From NCBI RefSeq assembly GCF_003605475.1, contig NZ_RAHX01000001.1:2232001-2296000 (forward strand): a stretch of DNA of 64,000 bases, in the 5' to 3' direction. The notes beneath the pieces are model-generated. The model ran no database searches. It was not told where the DNA came from and was given only the letters and a program-made list of their open reading frames with translations. Shown here piece by piece: positions 41,814 through 50,802 of this stretch. A program made the position numbers and the translations under genes. Source of the DNA: Aurantiacibacter aquimixticola. Its GTDB lineage: Bacteria > Pseudomonadota > Alphaproteobacteria > Sphingomonadales > Sphingomonadaceae. Numbering within the stretch: position 1 is the stretch's first letter; each line of letters starts with the position of its first letter.

Positions 41814-44744
41814 ATGGTCCACACATTTAACTTCGGAGCCGCCGCGATTGCGATCGCTGCCGTGCTTGCTGCGCCTGCCGCGGCGCAAGACGCAGCGGAC
41901 GCGAGCGGTGCAGAGGCTTCGACGGTCGATGCTTCCGCAGAGCAGTCCGGCCGCGTCACGGTCCGCGCCGCAGACCTCAACCCCCGCTACGGCGACATCG
42001 ATGCCTTTTATGGCGATATCGACGCCTTCTGGGACGATATCAGTCCCTTCTACGGCGACATCGATGCTTTCTGGGACGACATCAACCCGTTCTGGGACGA
42101 TATCAGCCCCTTCTACGGCGACATCGACGCATTCTGGGGCGATATCGATGCTTTCTGGGACGACATCAGCCCGTTCGACAAGGCGAAGCTGGCAGAACTC
42201 GGAAACTTCTGGGCGACCACGGCAACGCAGTTCCGCGAGACCGAAACGGCCTGGTCCCAGCTTGCCGCCGACGCCGACAATGCCGTCCTTGCCAATGATG
42301 TGCGCACGAAGCTCGACAGCCTTGTCGCCACGTCGAGTGCGCAATGGGGTGCATCGGTTACGGCCAAGACCGGGCAGAGCTTCCAGCAGGGCTTTGTCGA
42401 TACGATCTTCGCCAAGCACCAGATCGACCCCAACGATCCGGCGAGCCTCGCCGCGCTGACCGCTCGCGAGCGTGCCGCATTCTTCGTCGACTGGCACGAT
42501 ACGCTGATGCAATATGCCGGCATCGATCACGTCGATCACTGGATGGGCGCGATCAACTGGACCCCGTCCATCACGCAGATCCAGGGTTCCACCGGACGCT
42601 CGGTCATCGGCATCCTCGATTCCACGGTGACCGGCTCGGCCGACCTTGCCGACAATGTCATCAGCTCGACCGGTCACGACGGTTTCGTCGGCGGCCACGG
42701 CGCGGGCGTTGCAAGCCTTATGGTCGGCGCGCATGACGGCCAAGGCGTGATGGGCATCGCGCCCAATGCCCAGGTCATCGCGCACAATCCCTTCGATGCG
42801 ACGAACAGCGCGTCCTGGACGGACGTGCGCGACGGCATAGTCCAATTGACGCAGCACGGTGCCAGCATCGTGAACCTGTCGCTGGGTGAAACGGGCAAGC
42901 CGTTTTCCGGCGAATGGCGCGGGGTCTTCAACGATCCGACCATCGCCGCCAATGCCGGCAACACCGTCTACGTCCTCGCCTCCGGCAATGAAGGCGTTGC
43001 GCAGACCGACGATATCGAGTGGGGCGGCGCGTTCGACACGTCCTTCATTCTCGTCGGCTCGGTTTCGCCCGATGGCACGATCTCGGCCTTCTCCAACACG
43101 CCGGGAGACGCATGTCTCTTGAATGCGGGCGTGTGCGGCGAGGGTGACGCGTTGATGAACCGCTTCATCGTCGCGCCGGGCGAAATGATCTTGGTCGATG
43201 ACGGTCACGGCGGTCTAGTCCGTCGCAGCGGCACGTCCTTCTCTGCGCCGCTGGTGTCCGGGGCGATCGCCCTGTTGCACGACCGCTGGCCGTGGCTCTC
43301 CCAGCATCCAGATGAAAGCGTGGAAATCATCCTGCGTTCCGCGCGCGATCTCGGCGCGCCGGGTGTCGATCCGATTTACGGCGCCGGCATGCTCGACGTG
43401 CTGGCATCGCAGTCGCCGCTCGATTTCAATGATATGTATTACAAGCTCTTCCAGCGTTCCGGCTTCTATTTCTACGGCCGGAATGTGAGCGCCACGACGC
43501 TGTTCAACATGGGCGTCCCGGCTTGGTGGGAAACGAACGACGTCTTTTTCACGCTCTACGAAGATGTCGGTGACACCTACCGCGATTTCTCGGTCCCGAT
43601 GTCCACTTACACCATGGGCAAGCGGACCAACGCTCTTGGCGGTGGCTTCCAGCGCCTTCAAGATTTCGTATCCTCGCGCTTCGCCACCTGGATCCATAGC
43701 AAGGGTGCCGACCGTAATGGAAACGGACGCGCCGGGTTCAGTCAGATCCGCACCGGCGGTGAGCGCAGTGCCGGCGACTGGTCGATCCGCTATTCCGCAG
43801 CGATGCCGCGTTTGGTCGAAGACGGCTCGATGGCCCCGGTCCACGCCGCCGCCTCGATCACCGATCCGAGCAATCGCTTCTCGCTCACCATGGGCCATGG
43901 CCAGGGCGCGATGGCGCTGTCGGGCAGTCGCTTCGGCGTCATCAGCGATTTCGATCGCGACGAAGGCGGCGTGAACCCCGTTCTGGGTTTTGCTTCGGGC
44001 GAGTTCTTCACCTCTGCCAGCCTCGCTTTCAGCCCCGATACGCAGCTGCGCCTCGGCTATTCCGAAAATCGTCTGGACTGGCGCGACATCAATACCAATG
44101 ATGTGACGCAGCGCCTGTATCAGCGTGAGCTTGGCGCACAGAACGCACAGGCCATGACGGTCGATCTGGAGCAGCGCGTCTCGGATGCGGTGTCTCTCAA
44201 CCTGCAGTATACGCGCCTTCGCGAAGACGACGCACTGCTAGGCGCGCAGACCGATCTCGACCTGTTGCTTGGCGATGGATCGCACACCGATGCGCTGACC
44301 GTTTCGGGCACGGCGCATCTCGCGGACAATCTGCGCCTCGACATGTCGGCCACCGCCAGCCGGACATCCGCTGCCGAAGGCCAGATGCTCTCGACCGGCG
44401 ACGCCATCCGAAGCTCGGCGGGCCAGATTGCGCTCACCCGCTCGAACCTCTTCGCCGAAGCCGACAGCTTCCGCATCGCCGTCGGCCAGCCGCTGACGAT
44501 CGAGCAGGGATCGCTCGATCTGGACACGCTGCAGGTGGTCGACCGGGAAACGGGCGAGACCGGACGCGTCACGCAGTCCATCGGCATCGAGACGAAGCGC
44601 CGCATGCTGGGTGAGCTCGTCTACGCGACGCCGGTGCTCGAAGGCGCCGGGGAGCTCGGCTTCTTCGGTCGCTATGTCAGTGAAGGCAGCATTAGCGACG
44701 ATGACGGGCTGATGCTGGGGATCAACTTCGGAGTGCGCTTCTAA
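41814..44744 (+). CDS. S8 (subtilisin-like) serine protease autotransporter
   Basis: Secreted protease of 976 residues. Order: signal peptide (ending APAAAQ), nine heptad repeats (see separate entry), a linker of about 120 residues, the S8 catalytic domain, then a C-terminal region resembling an autotransporter beta-barrel ending MLGINFGVRF. The triad is visible: Asp269 in GILDST, His295 in GGHGAGVA, Ser475 in SGTSFSAP. The ATG at 41814 is preferred to a GTG 11 codons upstream because it starts the signal peptide. It is probably exported to the surface by its own barrel. It is followed 76 bp later by a c-di-GMP protein gene, perhaps functionally linked. Confidence 0.88.
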   Translation: MVHTFNFGAAAIAIAAVLAAPAAAQDAADASGAEASTVDASAEQSGRVTVRAADLNPRYGDIDAFYGDIDAFWDDISPFYGDIDAFWDDINPFWDDISPFYGDIDAFWGDIDAFWDDISPFDKAKLAELGNFWATTATQFRETETAWSQLAADADNAVLANDVRTKLDSLVATSSAQWGASVTAKTGQSFQQGFVDTIFAKHQIDPNDPASLAALTARERAAFFVDWHDTLMQYAGIDHVDHWMGAINWTPSITQIQGSTGRSVIGILDSTVTGSADLADNVISSTGHDGFVGGHGAGVASLMVGAHDGQGVMGIAPNAQVIAHNPFDATNSASWTDVRDGIVQLTQHGASIVNLSLGETGKPFSGEWRGVFNDPTIAANAGNTVYVLASGNEGVAQTDDIEWGGAFDTSFILVGSVSPDGTISAFSNTPGDACLLNAGVCGEGDALMNRFIVAPGEMILVDDGHGGLVRRSGTSFSAPLVSGAIALLHDRWPWLSQHPDESVEIILRSARDLGAPGVDPIYGAGMLDVLASQSPLDFNDMYYKLFQRSGFYFYGRNVSATTLFNMGVPAWWETNDVFFTLYEDVGDTYRDFSVPMSTYTMGKRTNALGGGFQRLQDFVSSRFATWIHSKGADRNGNGRAGFSQIRTGGERSAGDWSIRYSAAMPRLVEDGSMAPVHAAASITDPSNRFSLTMGHGQGAMALSGSRFGVISDFDRDEGGVNPVLGFASGEFFTSASLAFSPDTQLRLGYSENRLDWRDINTNDVTQRLYQRELGAQNAQAMTVDLEQRVSDAVSLNLQYTRLREDDALLGAQTDLDLLLGDGSHTDALTVSGTAHLADNLRLDMSATASRTSAAEGQMLSTGDAIRSSAGQIALTRSNLFAEADSFRIAVGQPLTIEQGSLDLDTLQVVDRETGETGRVTQSIGIETKRRMLGELVYATPVLEGAGELGFFGRYVSEGSISDDDGLMLGINFGVRF
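41988..42176 (+). repeat. Nine 21-bp tandem repeats encoding aromatic/acidic heptads
   Basis: Nine in-frame copies of a 7-residue unit with consensus [YW][GD]DI[DNS][AP]F, starting YGDIDAF and ending WDDISPF. They form residues 59-121 of the S8 autotransporter. Copies differ only by a few bases, so recent expansion or homogenisation is likely. Confidence 0.95.
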
Positions 44745-44820
44745 GCGCATCGCACACGGCCGGCGCTCGTTCGCGAGCCGCCGGCCGCAGTCTGCGACTT
44801 TGATTTCAAGGGGACTTTCA

Positions 44821-47385
44821 ATGCGTACTCTCAAGCACATGGCGATTACCGCCAGCGCAATGGCGATCATGGCGTCCGTGACGCCCGCTGCCGCGCAGGT
44901 CGAAATGCTGCCGGCGCATGAAGAGCAGCTCGATGCGGCCAAGGCCGCAATGATGGGCGATTCGGCCGAGGCGCTGCGCCTGGCGCGCGAAGTGAAGATC
45001 GCAGCGTCCGACGACACCGTCGAAGCGCACCGCGCACGGCTCAGCGCGCAGTGGCTGGAAGGCGAAGCGCTGATCCGGCTGAACCGCGTGGACGAAGCGC
45101 AGGCGATCATCGAACAGGCCATCGCCGAGGCATCCGATGCTTTCGCAAACGACCAGCTTTATGCCGACCTGCTGCGTTCGCAGGCCTCGCTCATGGCGCA
45201 TCGCGGCGAATACGGCCTCGCGCTTTCCGCCTTTCTCGAAGCGCACGACCGTTACCAGCAGCTGGGCGAAACGCGCAGCCAGGCCATCGTGCTGCAGAAT
45301 ATCGGATCGCTTTACTCCGACGCACGCGATTACGAACGCGTCATGCGTTATTACCGCCAGGCGACCGAAGCGCATACGGACGACCCGGCGCTGGCGCTTT
45401 CTGCGCACAACAATGTGGGCAACGCGCTCAAGGAGCTGGGTCGCTTGGGTGAGGCGGAAACCGAATTCGGCCGCGCGCTTTACGTTGCCAAGGATATGGG
45501 GTCGCCGACGCTCGAGGCCCGCATCCTTACCAATATTGCATCCACCCAATATAATCGGGAGCAGTATGGCGAAGCCATGACCACGGTCGAGCGCGGCCTG
45601 CGCATCGCGGCCGCCGATGCTCCGGAATGGTTGCCCTTCCTGTACGGCGTGCGCGGCCAGATCCACCTTGCGACGGGTCAAACGCAAAGAGCTCGTGCCG
45701 ATATCTCCCGCACCTTCACCGGTCAGGACATCGAAAGCAGCTCGCCCTATTTCCGAGATTTCCACCAGACGGCATACCAGATCTTCTCGCGCACCGGCGA
45801 CAATGAGCTGGCGCTGCGCCACCTTTCCGCCTTCCATCGCATCGACGGCCAAGCCCGCGATCTGTCGGCCGAAGCCAACAGCGCCCTGCTGGCGGCACGT
45901 TTCGATGCGGAAAGCAACGAGCTGCGTATTTCCAAGCTCTCTGCCGAAAAGGAAGCGAGCGAAGCCCGCCTTACCGCGACGCAGAATAAGGTCTGGCTGC
46001 TGACATCGGTGGTGCTTCTGGTTATCGCCGCATTCCTCGCCGCGCTCATCACGCTGCGGGTCGTCAATCGCAGCAAGCGCGCCATCAGCGAGGTCAATAA
46101 CAAGCTGACTTATGTCATCCAGCATGACGGGCTGACCGGCCTCTTTTCGCGCGATCACTTCCACGCCTTGTTGGAAAAGGAAGCGCAGAGCGCGAAAGAG
46201 GACGAGTCCACCGGCGTTCTGATGCTGATCGACCTCGATCGCTTCAAGCAGGTGAACGACAAATACGGCCACGCTGCAGGCGATCACATCCTCGTGAAAA
46301 CAGCCATGCGCTTTCGCGAAGCTGCCGGTCCGGATGCGACGATCGGCCGATTGGGCGGTGACGAATTCGCGCTGTTCATGCCGCATCCCTTCGCAATGGA
46401 AGATGCCGCCGAAGTCGCACAGGCGATTATCGACCGCGTGTCCGTCCCCTTCCAGTTCGAAGGCCACGAGATCATGGTCGGCGCTTCCATCGGCATGGCA
46501 GCCATCGGTGCCAAGGATCGCAACACCAGCGCACTCATCACCAATGCCGACCTCGCGCTTTACGAAGCCAAGCGTCAGGGCCGGGGCATCTTCGTCAAAT
46601 ATGCGCTTTCTATGCGCGATACGCTGGAAGAGCGCACCTTGATCGAGAACGATCTCGGCCGCGCGCTCGAAAAGGGCGAATTGTCGATCTCCTACCAGCC
46701 GATCGTCGACGGAGTGGACGGCCATACGCGCTGCCTTGAGGCGCTGATGCGCTGGAACCATCCGACACGCGGCGAAGTCTCGCCCGAGATTTTCGTGCCG
46801 GTTGCCGAGGACGCGCTGCTGATAGACAAGCTCGGCGCATGGCTGCTGCGCACCGCCTGTCAGGATGCCGCTGCATGGGACAAGAGCATCAAGCTGACCG
46901 TCAACGTTTCGGCCCTGCAGCTTTCGAGCGGCGTGTTCCTGCCGACCGTGATCGAGGCGCTTGCCTATAGCGGACTGGAGCCGGAACGACTTGTGCTGGA
47001 GCTTACCGAATCAGTCGTTCTCGAAATGGACGAAGAGGTCGAGCGTCTGGCCCGCAGCCTCAACGAGCTCGGCGTTACCTTCGCGCTGGACGATTTCGGT
47101 CGTGGCTACTCGTCGCTGAACTACATTGAAAAGATGCAGTTCTCGATGATCAAGATCGACCGCGATTTCGTCCAGGCCGCAGCTGCCGGCTCCCAGAAGA
47201 GCCTCGCCGTCGTCGCCGCCATCGTGTCGCTCGCCGAATCTCTCGGCATCGATGTCACCGCCGAGGGTATCGAGGGCATCGAACAGGCCGACGCCATGCG
47301 CGCACTTGGATGCTCGTGCTTCCAGGGCTTCCACTTCGGTCGCCCAGAGCCGTTGCAGCAGGCCCCGCTCGCCATGACGGCGTGA
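44821..47385 (+). CDS. Periplasmic TPR sensor with cytosolic GGDEF-EAL domains
   Basis: Membrane protein of 854 residues that probably makes and/or breaks cyclic di-GMP in response to an envelope signal. Order: signal peptide (ending TPAAAQ), tetratricopeptide repeats to about residue 330, a coiled segment, one membrane helix (VWLLTSVVLLVIAAFLAAL, about 390-412), GGDEF with intact GGDEF motif (about 512-516), and EAL with EAL (about 640), DDFGRGYSSL and KIDRDF motifs. No RxxD inhibitory site precedes GGDEF. Both domains look competent; the net activity is not predictable. AAGGGGAC lies 7 nt before the ATG. It lies behind the S8 autotransporter. Confidence 0.93.
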   Translation: MRTLKHMAITASAMAIMASVTPAAAQVEMLPAHEEQLDAAKAAMMGDSAEALRLAREVKIAASDDTVEAHRARLSAQWLEGEALIRLNRVDEAQAIIEQAIAEASDAFANDQLYADLLRSQASLMAHRGEYGLALSAFLEAHDRYQQLGETRSQAIVLQNIGSLYSDARDYERVMRYYRQATEAHTDDPALALSAHNNVGNALKELGRLGEAETEFGRALYVAKDMGSPTLEARILTNIASTQYNREQYGEAMTTVERGLRIAAADAPEWLPFLYGVRGQIHLATGQTQRARADISRTFTGQDIESSSPYFRDFHQTAYQIFSRTGDNELALRHLSAFHRIDGQARDLSAEANSALLAARFDAESNELRISKLSAEKEASEARLTATQNKVWLLTSVVLLVIAAFLAALITLRVVNRSKRAISEVNNKLTYVIQHDGLTGLFSRDHFHALLEKEAQSAKEDESTGVLMLIDLDRFKQVNDKYGHAAGDHILVKTAMRFREAAGPDATIGRLGGDEFALFMPHPFAMEDAAEVAQAIIDRVSVPFQFEGHEIMVGASIGMAAIGAKDRNTSALITNADLALYEAKRQGRGIFVKYALSMRDTLEERTLIENDLGRALEKGELSISYQPIVDGVDGHTRCLEALMRWNHPTRGEVSPEIFVPVAEDALLIDKLGAWLLRTACQDAAAWDKSIKLTVNVSALQLSSGVFLPTVIEALAYSGLEPERLVLELTESVVLEMDEEVERLARSLNELGVTFALDDFGRGYSSLNYIEKMQFSMIKIDRDFVQAAAAGSQKSLAVVAAIVSLAESLGIDVTAEGIEGIEQADAMRALGCSCFQGFHFGRPEPLQQAPLAMTA

Positions 47386-47448
47386 GCCCGACGCTGGACT
47401 TCAGCACACTAGGGGTAAATGCCGCGCCCGCAACGGCTCGGCATCAGG

Positions 47449-47540
47449 TGGCGGAGACGGAGGGATTCGAACCCTCGATACCCCGATAGGGGTATGGTTC
47501 CTTAGCAGGGAACTGGTTTCAGCCACTCACCCACGTCTCC
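47449..47540 (-). tRNA. tRNA-Ser (anticodon GCU)
   Basis: The 92-nt cloverleaf on the minus strand starts GGAGACGTGGG and ends with encoded CCA. The acceptor stem GGAGACG/CGTCTCC is perfect. The anticodon loop CTGCTAA gives GCU, a long variable arm (ATACCCCTATCGGGGTAT) marks the serine class, and the T-arm GGTTCGAATCC is canonical. It reads AGC/AGU codons. Confidence 0.97.
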
Positions 47541-47742
47541 GGACCTGTGTGGCAGGTGGCGCGCTATAACGGGGGAGCATCGCGGCTTCAAGAGCCTGCT
47601 TTGCGGGCCTTAACCAAGCTGAGAGCCGCGACTCGGTTCACCGCAAAAGCGATTCCGCCTGCCGCCTATTCATTGCCGCTTCATCCGCCAGCGATTCTCC
47701 TGCTCGGGACAACGTATGCCTGACCTGAAGGGATCGAAGGCC

Positions 47743-48579
47743 ATGAACATCCTGCCAAGCCGCCTCGCGCGCGCCATCGCCGCCGCGCTGATTGCGCCGC
47801 TTCTCGCATTCGGCGCAGCGCCCGCCGCTGCGCAGATGCAAACGATCGATCCAGATACGGTGATAGACGGCGACCTGATCGAAACGCCCGCTCCTCCGCA
47901 GCAGGACTATGACGACAGCTACCCCGCCGATGCCGCGGGACCCTACGAAACGCAGGCACCGGACCAGCGCTATGAAAGCCAGGAGGTTCGCCCGTCACTT
48001 GATTTGCCAGAGAATGGCTCCGACTACAGCTCGGCCGCTACCGATGCGGCGGTGGACGAATTTCCGCCCGAGCCCGCGCCTGCCAGCGCAGAGGCAGGAA
48101 CCTATCGCGAGGATGACCTGATCGGCGCGGCGGAAGGGCTGTTCGGGCGGGGCGCGGAAGGTCTTGCGCGCCTGATCCAGGATATCCTGGCCGATCAGGG
48201 CGAGCCCAATGGCTATATTGTCGGGCGAGAGGGCGGCGGCGCTTTCATCCTCGGCGTGCGCTATGGTTCGGGAACGCTGTATCACGCCGTCGAGGGCAAT
48301 ATGCCGGTCTACTGGACGGGGCCGTCGATCGGTCTCGATGCCGGCGCGAATGCGGGCAACACCTTCGTGCTCGTCTACAATCTCTACGACACGGACGAGC
48401 TGTATGAGCGATATCCGGCGGGCGAGGGCCAAGCCTATTTCGTCGGCGGCTTTACCGCGAGCTATGTGCGCAAGGGCGATGTCGTGCTGATCCCCATCCG
48501 CGTGGGCGCGGGCCTGCGGCTCGGCATCAATGCGGGTTACATGCGCTTTTCGAGAGAGCAGCGCTGGCTACCGTTCTGA
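47743..48579 (+). CDS. EipA-like envelope integrity protein (DUF1134)
   Basis: Periplasmic protein of 278 residues with a signal peptide (IAAALIAPLLAFGAAPAAAQ), a low-complexity Pro/Asp/Tyr-rich linker (about 25-115) and a C-terminal DUF1134 domain: GYIVGREGGGAFILGVRYGSG, then GPSIGLDAGANAGNTFVLVYNLYD (split by motif) and FVGGFTASYVRKGDVVLIPIR. In Brucella, EipA of this family supports cell-envelope integrity. The frame opens 9 codons earlier, but MNILPSR starts the signal peptide. Monocistronic by appearance. Confidence 0.88.
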   Translation: MNILPSRLARAIAAALIAPLLAFGAAPAAAQMQTIDPDTVIDGDLIETPAPPQQDYDDSYPADAAGPYETQAPDQRYESQEVRPSLDLPENGSDYSSAATDAAVDEFPPEPAPASAEAGTYREDDLIGAAEGLFGRGAEGLARLIQDILADQGEPNGYIVGREGGGAFILGVRYGSGTLYHAVEGNMPVYWTGPSIGLDAGANAGNTFVLVYNLYDTDELYERYPAGEGQAYFVGGFTASYVRKGDVVLIPIRVGAGLRLGINAGYMRFSREQRWLPF

Positions 48580-48683
48580 AGGTTTCGTGAGCGAGCCGAT
48601 AGCCGTTCGCGTCGCATAAGGCGGCATTGCACCGCCGGATCGGCTTGCACCTGTGCCGCGCTGGCGGCATGGCGGTTGTCGCT

Positions 48684-49859
48684 ATGCTCGACAAACTCGA
48701 AGAACAATCGCCCGATGCGCTGCTGGCGCTGATCAAGCTGTTCAATGCGGACGATCGCGACGACAAGATCGACCTCGGCGTAGGCGTCTATCGTACGAAG
48801 GATGGCGATACGCCAGTCTTCGATGCCATCAAGGGCGCCGAGCGGCGTCTGGTCGAAACGCAGGACAGCAAGAGCTATCTTGGCCCCGAAGGCGATATGC
48901 GCTTCGTGGGCGGGCTCATCCCGCATGTCTTCGCGGATGCCGAGCCCGCAGATGGCCGGATGGACGGGATGCAGACACCCGGCGGCACCGGCGCGGTTCG
49001 CCTGGCGCTCGCGCTGGCGAAGCAGGCCGGCGTGACCCGCGTGCTGATGGGCACGCCGAGCTGGCCGAACCATGCGCAGATCCTTGCCGATCTCGACCTG
49101 GAACTGGTCGGTTTCGACCATGCGAATGCGGACGGGTCCGCCAATATGGATGCTTTGCGCAATGCGCTTTCAAGCGCCGACGGGCATGCTGCCGTCTTGC
49201 TGCATGGCTGCTGTCATAACCCGACAGGGGTCGATTACACCCATGCTGAGTGGGACGAGATCGCCGCGCTGCTGGCCGATGGCGCGGTCCTGCCGATCAT
49301 CGATATCGCCTATCAGGGCCTGGGCGATGGTATGGACGAGGACGCCTACGGTCTGCGCACCGTGACGAATGCGGTCGATGAATTGCTGGTCGCCTATAGC
49401 TGCGACAAGAATTTCGGGCTCTACCGCGACCGGGTCGGCGCGTTCTACGTTATCACCGGCAGCGAGGCCGCGACGAAGCGGGCGATTTCCAACGCCGCCG
49501 CCCTTGCCCGTGCCAACTGGTCCATGCCCCCCGATCATGGCGGGGCGGCAGTGCGGGTCATACTGGAAGATGCCGCGCTCACGCAGCAATGGCTCGACGA
49601 GGTCGCGGATATGCGCAGCCGCATCCGGCGAGTGCGCGCGCGCCTGGCGGAAGCCGGGACCGCGGGCAGCGTCGATCTCGCGCCGCTCGGGCGGCAGAAG
49701 GGCATGTTTGCCATGCTACCCGTATCGAAGGATCAGGTGCAGCAGCTGCGCGAGGATCACGGCGTCTACATGGCCGGATCGGGACGCATCAATGTTGCCG
49801 GGCTCACCATGCAGAATATCGACACTTTCACCGACGCTCTCGCCAAGGTGACCGGTTAG
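48684..49859 (+). CDS. Aspartate/aromatic aminotransferase (class I, PLP)
   Basis: Cytosolic PLP enzyme exchanging amino groups between aromatic or acidic amino acids and 2-oxoacids. The 391 residues include KIDLGVGVYRTKDGDTPVF, the HGCCHNPTGVD motif, and the PLP lysine in SCDKNFGLYRDRVG (Lys242). The C-terminal GSGRINVAGL holds the substrate arginine. MLDKLEEQSPDALLALI matches the family N-terminus, so the ATG at 48684 was chosen over 48669. Whether it prefers tyrosine/phenylalanine or aspartate is not resolved. Confidence 0.93.
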   Translation: MLDKLEEQSPDALLALIKLFNADDRDDKIDLGVGVYRTKDGDTPVFDAIKGAERRLVETQDSKSYLGPEGDMRFVGGLIPHVFADAEPADGRMDGMQTPGGTGAVRLALALAKQAGVTRVLMGTPSWPNHAQILADLDLELVGFDHANADGSANMDALRNALSSADGHAAVLLHGCCHNPTGVDYTHAEWDEIAALLADGAVLPIIDIAYQGLGDGMDEDAYGLRTVTNAVDELLVAYSCDKNFGLYRDRVGAFYVITGSEAATKRAISNAAALARANWSMPPDHGGAAVRVILEDAALTQQWLDEVADMRSRIRRVRARLAEAGTAGSVDLAPLGRQKGMFAMLPVSKDQVQQLREDHGVYMAGSGRINVAGLTMQNIDTFTDALAKVTG

Positions 49860-49932
49860 GGTACAGCCCGGCGCGCCGCGTTGCCGCGCTCGCCTGCACG
49901 ACGTTATGTGCCCTGCAAGGGTAGATGGCGGC

Positions 49933-50182
49933 ATGTCGATTTCGCAGCACAAGGATTACGGTGCGCTGGTGGGCTGGACGACGACGCGTACGGGAGCGGA
50001 TCGCGTTGCATCTGCAAAGCGTGACCTCGCCGCCGCCGCATTCGGCGGACGATGTGCGATCGCAGATCTATCTGATGGATACGAACCAGGTCGCGCAGCT
50101 GGCGAATCATCTGTTTGAAATCAGCGGGACATCGCGTCCCTGCCGCAAGGATCGCGGCCTGCTTGCGCGGCTGTTTGGCTAG
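49933..50182 (+). pseudogene. Frameshifted small conserved-looking gene
   Basis: An ATG at 49933 opens MSISQHKDYGALVGWTTTRT, and the frame one base later continues ERIALHLQSVTSPPPHSADD through QIYLMDTNQVAQLANHLFEI to GLLARLFG and a TAG at 50182. Joining them requires skipping one base in the GGG run at 49992-49994. The joined product would be about 83 residues and looks coherent, whereas either frame alone gives an unnatural half. It may be a real frameshift, a sequencing error or programmed shifting. Function unknown. Its end overlaps the ribE stop. Confidence 0.55.
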
Positions 50183-50793
50183 CTGCGCAGCGATTGCATC
50201 CGGTGGAGGTAGCGCGCCAGCGTATCGACCTCCAGATTGACCTCGCCGCCCTGCCGCAGCTCGCCCAGCGTCGTCACCTCTTCGGTATGGGGTATAATAT
50301 TGAGCGTGAAGCGGACGGCATCGTCCGTGTCCTCGACCGAATTGACGGTGAGGGATACGCCATCGACGGTGATGGAGCCTTTCTCGGCGATGTAGGGGGC
50401 GAGGCGCTGCGGTGCGCCGATGATGGCATGCATCGATCCGCCGACCGGCGTCCAGTCCAGCACTGAGCCGACATCGTCGACATGGCCCGTCACGATATGT
50501 CCGCCAAGCTCGTCCCCCAGCTTCAGCGAAGGCTCGAGATTGAGGCGCTGGCCTTGCGCCCACATGCCCTTCGCGGTGCGCGACACGGTTTCCTGCGAGA
50601 CGTCGACATCGAAATGCGCGTCGCCCTTCGTTCCACCCTTGGCGACGACGGTCAGACAAACGCCCGAGCAGGCGATCGAAGCGCCAATAGCGATGGCCGC
50701 CGGGTCGAGCGGGCAAGCGATGCGCAAACGCATGTCGCCGCCTTCGCGAACGGAGTCGATCGTGCCGATGGCGGTGACGATGCCGGTAAACAT
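50179..50793 (-). CDS. ribE: Riboflavin synthase, alpha chain
   Basis: Dismutates two 6,7-dimethyl-8-ribityllumazine molecules to riboflavin. The 204-residue product starts MFTGIVTAIGTI, and the two homologous lumazine-binding halves are visible (GASIACSGVCLTVV in the first and KGSITVDGVSLTVNSVED in the second), as is GGHIVTGHVDDVG. It follows ribD by 9 bp. Other riboflavin genes are not in the window. Confidence 0.95.
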   Translation of the reverse strand: MFTGIVTAIGTIDSVREGGDMRLRIACPLDPAAIAIGASIACSGVCLTVVAKGGTKGDAHFDVDVSQETVSRTAKGMWAQGQRLNLEPSLKLGDELGGHIVTGHVDDVGSVLDWTPVGGSMHAIIGAPQRLAPYIAEKGSITVDGVSLTVNSVEDTDDAVRFTLNIIPHTEEVTTLGELRQGGEVNLEVDTLARYLHRMQSLRS

Positions 50794-50802
50794 GCGGGCG
50801 AC

